This document shows positions 1 through 5,111 of a stretch of DNA of 5,111 bases, piece after piece. Both the position numbers and the translations under genes were made by a program. The first letter of the stretch is position 1. Each line of letters begins with the position of its first letter. This stretch comes from an uncultured Bacteroidota bacterium (GTDB lineage Bacteria > Bacteroidota > Bacteroidia > Bacteroidales > UBA12481): contig CAILAQ010000539.1 in NCBI GenBank assembly GCA_903832165.1, forward strand, positions 1 through 5,111. Direction: 5' to 3'. The notes beneath the pieces were generated by a model, which searched no databases, had not been told where the DNA came from, and saw only the letters and a list, made by a program, of their open reading frames with translations.

Positions 1-30
1 GACCTTGTTATTCCTGATATTGACCGATAA
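1..30 (+). CDS. nuoD: C-terminal end of NADH-quinone oxidoreductase subunit D (NuoD or fused NuoCD), partial
   Basis: Reading from the first base gives nine residues, DLVIPDIDR, then a TAA stop at 28-30. A tail ending in D-x-D-R after a hydrophobic stretch is typical of the C-terminus of NuoD (the 49-kDa subunit family), and nuoH follows 23 bases later. NuoD lies at the base of the peripheral arm and forms the quinone site together with NuoB and NuoH. Only the tail is in the window, so I cannot tell whether it is a separate NuoD or a NuoC-NuoD fusion. The call rests on nine residues plus gene order; the context makes it likely, but the sequence alone would not prove it. Confidence 0.8.
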   Translation, partial: DLVIPDIDR

Positions 31-53
31 ATCAACCGTATACAAAAATTAAG

Positions 54-1145
54 ATGCCGTTTAATATTTACGACTTCTCAGGTACCACTAAGGCTGTTGA
101 TCAGTTCCTGTATGCAAAAATGCCGCCGACATGGGCATTTGTTACGGAATTAGCCATTGTGGGGTTACTTATTCTGATTTTCTATGCAGTCATTGGCCTT
201 TACCTTGTTTATGCTGAACGTAAGGTATGTGCTTTCATGCAAAACCGCGTTGGACCCAACCGGGTCGGCAAATGGGGCCTTATTCAAACCATAGCCGACC
301 TTATCAAACTTCTCATGAAGGAGTTGGTTGTAATCAAAAAAGCCGATCAGCTTCTTTTCAATGTGGCTCCGTTTGTGATTATCATTGCTTCGTTCATGGC
401 TATTGCTGCCATCCCCTTCGCAAAAGGACTTCATGCTGTTGACTTTAATATTGGTGTCTTTTATATGATGGCGGTTTCTTCCATAGGAGTTATCGGAACT
501 CTGCTGGCGGGATGGTCAAGTAACAGCAAATATTCCCTGATCGGTGCCATGCGAAGTGGTGCACAGGTTGTCAGTTATGAGCTATCAGTCGGGTTATCTC
601 TTCTTGCTGTCGTCATTTTCAGCGGATCAATGCAATTGTCTGTTATTATTGAAAGTCAGGCCAACGGGTGGTGGATTTTCAAGGGGCATATTCCTGCTGT
701 CATCGCATTTATTATGTTTCTGATTGCGAGTACTGCGGAGATCAATCGCGGACCTTTTGATCTTGCAGAAGCAGAATCTGAACTAACTGCAGGATTCCAC
801 ACAGAATATTCCGGTATCCGGTTTGCTTTCTTTTTCCTGGGTGAATACATGAATATGTTCATTGTTGCGTCACTTGCTGCTACGGTTTTCCTTGGGGGCT
901 GGATGCCGCTTCATATCGGTAATCTTGCAGGATTTAATCATGTGATGGACTTTATTCCTCCATTTGTTTGGTACTTCGGCAAAACGATATTTATCATTTA
1001 TGTGATCATGTGGTTTAAATGGACATTCCCACGGTTGAGGATTGACCAGCTGCTGACTCTGGAGTGGAAATATTTACTTCCGATTAATCTGGTGAACATT
1101 CTGGTGATTGCTTTCATCGTCCTCATGGGATGGTACATTAAATAA
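54..1145 (+). CDS. nuoH: NADH-quinone oxidoreductase subunit H (NuoH/ND1), quinone-pocket membrane subunit
   Basis: A 363-residue membrane protein of the ND1/NuoH family, which docks the peripheral arm to the membrane arm and forms much of the quinone chamber. Both family signatures are clear: ERKVCAFMQNRVGPNRVG at about 55-72, running on to ADLIKLLMKE (81-90), and a second block at 229-254 containing GPFDLAEAESEL and HTEYSG. Acidic residues thought to couple quinone chemistry to pumping are present, including E55, D82, E176, E239, E241 and E243. About eight membrane segments can be drawn (roughly 32-54, 102-121, 133-154, 173-192, 212-228, 256-284, 300-322, 341-361). It is longer than E. coli NuoH (about 325), mainly because of a longer N-terminus. 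The ATG at 54 is preceded by an A/T-rich leader with no Shine-Dalgarno sequence. nuoI starts five bases after its stop. The family assignment is very secure. Confidence 0.97.
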   Translation: MPFNIYDFSGTTKAVDQFLYAKMPPTWAFVTELAIVGLLILIFYAVIGLYLVYAERKVCAFMQNRVGPNRVGKWGLIQTIADLIKLLMKELVVIKKADQLLFNVAPFVIIIASFMAIAAIPFAKGLHAVDFNIGVFYMMAVSSIGVIGTLLAGWSSNSKYSLIGAMRSGAQVVSYELSVGLSLLAVVIFSGSMQLSVIIESQANGWWIFKGHIPAVIAFIMFLIASTAEINRGPFDLAEAESELTAGFHTEYSGIRFAFFFLGEYMNMFIVASLAATVFLGGWMPLHIGNLAGFNHVMDFIPPFVWYFGKTIFIIYVIMWFKWTFPRLRIDQLLTLEWKYLLPINLVNILVIAFIVLMGWYIK

Positions 1146-1150
1146 CGACT

Positions 1151-1690
1151 ATGAATTCAGTAGGCAAATACTTCAGCGATATTTTCTATGGAATAAAATC
1201 CCTCTGGAAAGGACTAATGGTTACCGGATATTACTTTGTACGTCCGGGAACAATTGTGACTCAGCAGTATCCGGAAAATCGGAAAGATCTGAAAATGTTC
1301 GACCGGTTTAAAGGAGAGGTCATACTCAAGCATGATGAAAATAATTTTCATACTTGTAACGGTTGCGGCATCTGCCAGTTAAACTGCCCAAACGGATCCC
1401 TGGAGATTATTACGGATTCGGTACCCAATGAGGATGGTAAGTCAGAGCGTATTATCGACAAGCATATTTATCATCTCTCCATGTGCACCTTCTGCGGATT
1501 GTGCATTAAGGCCTGCCCGAGCGATTCACTTGACTGGGGGCAGGAATTTGAGCATGCAGTTTTCAACCGCGAGGCGCTCACCAAGATTTTAAATAAACCC
1601 GGTTCACTGATCAAAAAAACACCGAAAGAGCCAAGAGCTCCAAAACCGGTGGTTACCGATACTGTTCCGACGTCAAACCCAGCTAACTAA
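1151..1690 (+). CDS. nuoI: NADH-quinone oxidoreductase subunit I (NuoI), 2x[4Fe-4S] ferredoxin-like subunit
   Basis: A 179-residue peripheral-arm subunit that passes electrons through two [4Fe-4S] clusters (N6a and N6b) towards the N2 cluster and quinone. Two complete C-x2-C-x2-C-x3-C-P motifs are visible: C69, C72, C75, C79 (CNGCGICQLNCP) and C112, C115, C118, C122 (CTFCGLCIKACP). The N-terminus (about 5-30) is a likely amphipathic anchoring helix, followed by the T-x-x-YPENR and MFDRFKGE segments typical of NuoI. EFEHAVFNREAL (132-143) matches the conserved stretch after the second cluster. The last 28 residues or so (152-179) are rich in Lys, Pro and Thr, contain no cysteine, and look disordered. 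The ATG at 1151 lies five bases after the nuoH stop, suggesting translational coupling. The cluster spacing and flanking sequence, together with the neighbours, argue against a free ferredoxin. The wording of the motifs resembles Bacteroidales NuoI. Confidence 0.97.
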   Translation: MNSVGKYFSDIFYGIKSLWKGLMVTGYYFVRPGTIVTQQYPENRKDLKMFDRFKGEVILKHDENNFHTCNGCGICQLNCPNGSLEIITDSVPNEDGKSERIIDKHIYHLSMCTFCGLCIKACPSDSLDWGQEFEHAVFNREALTKILNKPGSLIKKTPKEPRAPKPVVTDTVPTSNPAN

Positions 1691-1696
1691 ACTGAT

Positions 1697-2203
1697 ATGG
1701 CACTGAATGTTTTAATGTTTTATCTCCTTTCAGCCGTTATTGTGATCTGTTCGGTCCTGACCATCACGACTACGAGGATTCTTCGTGCGGCTTTTTATCT
1801 GCTTTGCGTGCTGGTTGCCACTGCAGGTTTCTATTTCATGGTGGATTATCAGTTCATGGCGGGGGTGCAATTGGTCCTCTATGCAGGGGGTATTGTGGTG
1901 CTGATTATTTTCTCGATCCTGCTGACCAGTCACATCAACCACAAATTTGCCAGACCGGAAGCCACCAGGCTCATCATGGGTGTTTTGGTTGGAGTTTCCG
2001 GATTTGCCCTTTCAACAATTGCGATTTTGAAGTATGCCTTTACTCCGACGACCAACCCGGCAATGAAAGTTGACATGCAGGCCATCGGACTTCAGTTGCT
2101 GGGCACTGGCAAAAACGGCTATGTACTACCTTTTGAAGTGATCAGTATACTTCTCCTTGCGGCAATGATCGGAGCGATCATTATTGCTAAGAAGGGTAAA
2201 TAA
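1697..2203 (+). CDS. nuoJ: NADH-quinone oxidoreductase subunit J (NuoJ/ND6)
   Basis: A 168-residue hydrophobic protein of the ND6/NuoJ family, slightly shorter than E. coli NuoJ (184). It sits between NuoH and NuoK in the membrane arm, and its third helix is thought to switch conformation during coupling. That helix is the diagnostic part here: FMAGVQLVLYAGGIVVLIIF at about 53-72, with the family's V-Q-x-x-x-YAG pattern. RAAFYLL (30-36) in helix 2 and EVISILLLAAMIGAIIIAKK (147-166) in helix 5 also fit. About five membrane segments can be drawn (3-23, 29-49, 52-78, 90-113, 143-164). The start at 1697 is six bases after the nuoI stop. A second in-frame TAA follows the stop at 2207. The loop between helices 4 and 5 (about 114-142) carries the least conserved sequence. 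The assignment is secure from the helix-3 motif and the position before nuoK. Confidence 0.95.
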   Translation: MALNVLMFYLLSAVIVICSVLTITTTRILRAAFYLLCVLVATAGFYFMVDYQFMAGVQLVLYAGGIVVLIIFSILLTSHINHKFARPEATRLIMGVLVGVSGFALSTIAILKYAFTPTTNPAMKVDMQAIGLQLLGTGKNGYVLPFEVISILLLAAMIGAIIIAKKGK

Positions 2204-2233
2204 TATTAAAAGTTAAAATCAAAACATCCTCAT

Positions 2234-2551
2234 ATGTTACAGGGAATTCCAATAGCCTCCGTACTGATTGTCAGTTCATTTATGTTTTTTGCAGGTGTTT
2301 GCGGTTTCATTATCCGGCGTAACATGATCACTATTCTGATGTCGATAGAACTGATCCTGAATGCTGTAAATATTAACATGGTCGTTTTTAATAAATTCCT
2401 GTTTCCTGATCAGCTTCAGGGACATTTCTTCGCCCTGTTCATTGTCGGGATCGCTGCTGCTGAAGCCTCAGTGGCAATTGCCCTGGTAATCAACATATAC
2501 AGGCGGTTGAATTCGATCAGTGTTGATAAAGTGAATGAAATGAAGTATTAA
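2234..2551 (+). CDS. nuoK: NADH-quinone oxidoreductase subunit K (NuoK/ND4L)
   Basis: A 105-residue, three-helix membrane protein, close to the usual length of about 100. NuoK belongs to the ND4L family and carries two buried glutamates essential for the proton path between the quinone site and the antiporter-like subunits. Both are present: E39 in ITILMSIELILNAVNIN (32-48) and E77 in GIAAAEASVAIAL (72-84), corresponding to E. coli Glu36 and Glu72. Membrane segments are roughly 5-26, 31-53 and 64-88. The short C-terminal tail (89-105) is polar and ends MKY. The spacer from nuoJ is 30 bases and A/T-rich, with no Shine-Dalgarno sequence. The ATG at 2234 gives the normal family N-terminus, and there is no earlier in-frame ATG after the nuoJ stop. 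Some actinobacterial MrpC-like proteins look similar, but the two glutamates and the neighbours settle the call. Confidence 0.96.
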   Translation: MLQGIPIASVLIVSSFMFFAGVCGFIIRRNMITILMSIELILNAVNINMVVFNKFLFPDQLQGHFFALFIVGIAAAEASVAIALVINIYRRLNSISVDKVNEMKY

Positions 2552-2569
2552 TCCAACCAATAGGCTGTC

Positions 2570-4483
2570 ATGAATTATTCATTAACCATATTGATCCTCC
2601 TGATTCCTTTTGCATCATTCCTGTTTAACGGACTTTTCGGAATGAAATTGAAGCCGGTAATAGCCGGACTCATTGGAACAGTTGGTCTTGGGCTGGTCAC
2701 CCTCTTATCCTACCTCACTGCCTGGCAATATTTCTTTGTAGATGGAATGGTCAACGGATCTTTTCCGAAGCTCATTGCCATGACGATGGACTGGATAAAA
2801 TTTTCAGACTTTTTAACCGTAAGGATGGGGATTCTTCTGGATCCGATTTCGGTTATGATGCTTGTAGTTATTTCTACAGTTTCATTTATGGTCCACATTT
2901 ACAGTCTGGGTTATATGAAGGGAGAAAAAGGGTTTCAGCGGTTTTATGCTTTCCTTTCCCTCTTCTCATTTTCCATGCTTGGCCTGGTATTGGCAACCAA
3001 TATTTTCCAGATGTACATCTTCTGGGAGCTTGTAGGAGTTTCATCATTCCTTTTGATAGGATTTTATTATACCAAAGACTCAGCAGTTGCGGCCTCCAAA
3101 AAAGCATTCATTGTTACGCGCTTTGCCGACCTTGGGTTCCTGATCGGAATTCTGCTTCTTTCGTATTTCACCAAGACTTTTGATTTCAGTGCACTTACCG
3201 GTACAGACCAGAGTATATTTGCCAATGCAGCAGGTGTAAGTTTTCTGGGCATGTCGGTTATGACCTGGGCTGCTCTTCTCATTTTCATGGGAGGTGCTGG
3301 TAAATCGGCCATGTTCCCTTTACATATATGGTTACCAGACGCCATGGAAGGTCCTACTCCGGTTTCGGCCCTTATTCACGCTGCTACCATGGTTGTAGCC
3401 GGTGTTTACCTGGTTGCCAGAATGTTTCCCGTCTTTTATTTTCAGGCTCCCGAAGCGCTTACTGTTGTAGCCTATGTTGGAGGATTTACCTCCCTGTTTG
3501 CGGCAGTAATTGCCTGTACTCAACATGATATTAAGCGTGTACTGGCCTTTTCAACACTGTCACAGCTCGGCTATATGATGCTGGCACTCGGTGTTTCAGG
3601 ATATGGCGGAGAAGAAGGTGTTGGATACATGGCATCCATGTTCCACCTTTTCACGCACGCCATGTTTAAAGCATTGCTCTTCCTTGGCGCCGGATCAATC
3701 ATACATGCAGTTCACAGCAATGTAATGCAGGATATGGGCGGACTCAGAAAACATCTTCCTGTTACGCACGCCACATTTCTTATTGCCTGTTTAACGATTG
3801 CCGGAGTTCCTTTCCTATCCGGTTTCTTCAGTAAGGATGAAATTCTTGTGGCTGCATTCCACCACGATAAATTACTCTTCGCAATTGAATTCCTGGTTGC
3901 AGGTCTGACAGCCTTCTATATGTTCCGCCTCTATTTCAACATCTTCTGGGGCCAGGATAAACATTACCATCATACTCCGCATGAATCACCAAAAACCATG
4001 ACCATTCCATTAATGATTCTGGCATTTGGATCGATTTTCGCGGGATATATCCCATTCAGCAAACTGGTAACTTCTGATGGCGTGCCATTTGAATCCCACA
4101 TGAATTTCGCCATTGCCATACCATCAGTGCTTATCGGACTATTAGGCATAACAATCGCATGGATTCTTTATAAAAAAGAGACTGCTATCCCGGAGAGGAT
4201 ATCAAAATCGCTGGGTGGTTTCTACACGGCCATTTATCATAAGTTTTATTTTGATGAATTATATATTTTCATCACCAAGAAGGTCATTTTCAACTACATA
4301 TCAAGACCAGTCGCATGGTTCGACAGACATATAGTTGATGGAACCATGAATGGTATAGGGTGGCTTACAATGGCCAGTTCTAAAAAAGTCAGGAACCTTC
4401 AATCAGGGAACCTACCTCAATATGGCATGGTATTCGTTCTGGGAGCGATCATCCTCGTCCTTGTTTTTGCATTTATTATCTGA
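2570..4483 (+). CDS. nuoL: NADH-quinone oxidoreductase subunit L (NuoL/ND5), distal ion-pumping subunit
   Basis: A 637-residue antiporter-like subunit (E. coli about 613) that pumps ions at the tip of the membrane arm and bears the long lateral helix lying along NuoM and NuoN. Expected motifs appear in order: DPISVMMLVVISTVSFMVHIYS (91-112, N-terminal ND5 domain), FWELVGVSSFLLIGF (151-165) with the pump glutamate E153, RFADLGF (184-190) with D187, GKSAMFPLHIWLPDAMEGP (244-262) with K245, FHLFTHAMFKALLFL (358-372) with H359, H363 and K367, and GFFSKDEIL (418-426) with K422. A histidine-rich loop (H465, H467, H468, H471) precedes the last third, and KFYFDELY (558-565) marks the start of the lateral-helix region. 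No key residue is missing. The start at 2570 is 18 bases after the nuoK stop. MrpA and hydrogenase subunits are related, but length, the C-terminal helix region and context favour NuoL. Proton or sodium specificity cannot be read from the sequence. Confidence 0.97.
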   Translation: MNYSLTILILLIPFASFLFNGLFGMKLKPVIAGLIGTVGLGLVTLLSYLTAWQYFFVDGMVNGSFPKLIAMTMDWIKFSDFLTVRMGILLDPISVMMLVVISTVSFMVHIYSLGYMKGEKGFQRFYAFLSLFSFSMLGLVLATNIFQMYIFWELVGVSSFLLIGFYYTKDSAVAASKKAFIVTRFADLGFLIGILLLSYFTKTFDFSALTGTDQSIFANAAGVSFLGMSVMTWAALLIFMGGAGKSAMFPLHIWLPDAMEGPTPVSALIHAATMVVAGVYLVARMFPVFYFQAPEALTVVAYVGGFTSLFAAVIACTQHDIKRVLAFSTLSQLGYMMLALGVSGYGGEEGVGYMASMFHLFTHAMFKALLFLGAGSIIHAVHSNVMQDMGGLRKHLPVTHATFLIACLTIAGVPFLSGFFSKDEILVAAFHHDKLLFAIEFLVAGLTAFYMFRLYFNIFWGQDKHYHHTPHESPKTMTIPLMILAFGSIFAGYIPFSKLVTSDGVPFESHMNFAIAIPSVLIGLLGITIAWILYKKETAIPERISKSLGGFYTAIYHKFYFDELYIFITKKVIFNYISRPVAWFDRHIVDGTMNGIGWLTMASSKKVRNLQSGNLPQYGMVFVLGAIILVLVFAFII

Positions 4484-4516
4484 TCATTAAGGTTTAATCC
4501 GAAATAGAAACCGATT

Positions 4517-5111
4517 ATGAATATTCTCAACCTGTTTGTTATTATACCTGTCCTGACGGTAATTGCCATTCTCTTTACCAAGGATTTTAAAGGCGCAAGA
4601 GTTGCGGCAGCAGCGGGCATGTCGCTCCAGTTGCTAACTGCAGTAATTCTCGTGTTCAGTTATTTTGCACAGCGCAAGGCCGGTATTACCGGAGACTTCC
4701 TGTACCTGAGCGATTTTACCTGGTTTAAAACTCTTAATATTCACTATACGGTTGGTGTGGACAGCATTGCAGTCTGGATGCTTCTTTTGGCCTCCATTGT
4801 TGTATTTGCGGGGATTTTCGCTTCATGGCAGGTTGAATATCTTGCCCGGGAGTTTTTCATCTCCCTTATTTTATTGGCAACCGGTGTTTTCGGGTTCTTT
4901 ATTTCGCTGGATCTCTTTACCATGTTCCTCTTTTATGAACTTGCGGTGATCCCGATGTATCTTTTAATTGGTATCTGGGGGAGCGGTCCGAAAGAATACT
5001 CCGCAATGAAACTTACCCTGATGCTGATGGGAGGTTCCGCTTTACTCATTGTTGGGTTATTAGGCTTGTACTTCTATTCCTCCGCGGCAGGCCCGGTTAC
5101 CTTTAATCTCC
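4517..5111 (+). CDS. nuoM: NADH-quinone oxidoreductase subunit M (NuoM/ND4), N-terminal part, cut by the window edge
   Basis: An open frame from ATG at 4517 to the last base gives 198 residues with no stop; the family is usually about 480-550 long, so more than half is missing to the right. NuoM is the middle antiporter-like pumping subunit. Visible motifs are VGVDSIAVWMLLLASIVVF (79-97), the family's G-V-D-x-I/L-S helix, then FASWQVE (101-107) and FLFYELAVIPMYLLIGIWG (137-155), in which E141 matches the essential helix-5 glutamate (E. coli Glu144) and IPMYLLIGIWG distinguishes NuoM from NuoL and NuoN. KEYSAMKLTLMLMGGSALL (159-177) also fits NuoM. The gene starts 33 bases after nuoL, with no Shine-Dalgarno sequence. 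It is truncated only by the window, not by mutation. nuoN would be expected downstream. Confidence 0.95.
   Translation, partial: MNILNLFVIIPVLTVIAILFTKDFKGARVAAAAGMSLQLLTAVILVFSYFAQRKAGITGDFLYLSDFTWFKTLNIHYTVGVDSIAVWMLLLASIVVFAGIFASWQVEYLAREFFISLILLATGVFGFFISLDLFTMFLFYELAVIPMYLLIGIWGSGPKEYSAMKLTLMLMGGSALLIVGLLGLYFYSSAAGPVTFNL

Larger units (their letters stand above)
1..5111 (+). other. Part of a nuo (Complex I) operon, order D-H-I-J-K-L-M
   Basis: Seven co-directional genes follow each other with spacers of 23, 5, 6, 30, 18 and 33 bases, leaving no room for independent promoters, and no strong hairpin with a T-run is visible in any gap. The order H-I-J-K-L-M matches the standard bacterial nuo operon, except that nuoE, nuoF and nuoG, which lie between D and H in E. 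coli and many other bacteria, are not here. The promoter and nuoA, B and C are expected to the left and the rest of nuoM plus nuoN to the right. Single-transcript status is inferred from spacing only. Confidence 0.9.

Noticed and set aside
165..434. Antisense open frame of 89 codons inside nuoH
   Set aside because: It lies wholly opposite a well-conserved NuoH signature region, has no recognisable domain and is explained by the codon pattern of the sense gene. The same reasoning applies to the minus-strand frames at 656-862, 1730-1942, 2710-2898, 2886-3107, 3067-3345 and 3332-3526.
1108..1311. Open frame spanning the nuoH-nuoI junction
   Set aside because: It overlaps the ends of two firmly identified genes in another frame, and its translation has no family resemblance.
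2570..4483. Possible Mrp antiporter, membrane-bound hydrogenase or Fpo complex in place of Complex I
   Set aside because: The family resemblance of NuoL and NuoM to these systems is real, but the H-I-J-K-L-M order, the NuoI double cluster, the NuoJ helix-3 motif and the NuoD-like tail fit bacterial Complex I; no MrpD/E/F/G or hydrogenase genes are present.
4491..4512. Short inverted repeat (GGTTT and AAACC) in the nuoL-nuoM spacer, considered as a terminator or regulatory hairpin
   Set aside because: The stem is only five A/T-rich pairs with a 12-base loop and no T-run follows, so it is expected by chance and would not terminate transcription.
4417..4620. Minus-strand open frame across the nuoL-nuoM spacer
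   Set aside because: It sits opposite the C-terminus of nuoL and the N-terminus of nuoM, shows no known motif, and no promoter or start signal is evident.
4752..4949. Open frame of 65 codons in the nuoM region
   Set aside because: It is a frame-shifted shadow of nuoM. The true frame starting at 4517 carries clear NuoM motifs throughout the same stretch.
1..5111. A hidden new system, mobile element, CRISPR array or RNA gene
   Set aside because: Nearly all bases are accounted for by seven conserved nuo genes with spacers of 33 bases or less. No direct-repeat array, transposase, tRNA-like fold or abrupt change in composition is visible.

Overview
This window is an ordinary-looking but informative stretch of a respiratory Complex I (nuo) operon, all on the + strand. 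It holds the last nine codons of nuoD (or a fused nuoCD), then complete nuoH, nuoI, nuoJ, nuoK and nuoL, and the first 198 codons of nuoM, which runs off the right edge. Spacers between genes are only 5 to 33 bases, and I see no internal promoter or terminator, so this looks like one transcription unit that continues on both sides.

The organism is most likely a member of Bacteroidota, probably of the Bacteroidales/Marinilabiliales type. Three things point there: none of the starts has a clear Shine-Dalgarno sequence, with A/T-rich leaders instead; the NuoI sequence (YPENR..L.MFDRF.GE and the CGICQ.NCPNG cluster) resembles Bacteroidales NuoI as I remember it; and nuoD is followed directly by nuoH. 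This is a judgement from recall of family sequences, not from a search. Green sulfur bacteria share the same D-H gene order and are the main alternative.

How the parts work together: NuoD (with NuoB and NuoC upstream, unseen) and NuoI form the peripheral arm that carries electrons through Fe-S clusters to quinone. NuoH forms the membrane side of the quinone pocket. NuoJ and NuoK link it to the antiporter-like pumping subunits NuoL and NuoM (and presumably NuoN downstream), which move protons, or possibly sodium ions, across the cytoplasmic membrane. The key charged residues and all eight Fe-S cysteines are visible and intact.

The main point of biological interest is that nuoE, nuoF and nuoG (the NADH-oxidising module) are absent between nuoD and nuoH. 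This fits the 11-subunit-type Complex I whose electron donor is often uncertain. Beyond that, I found no sign of a new system, mobile element, RNA gene or CRISPR array. The rest of the findings are minor.
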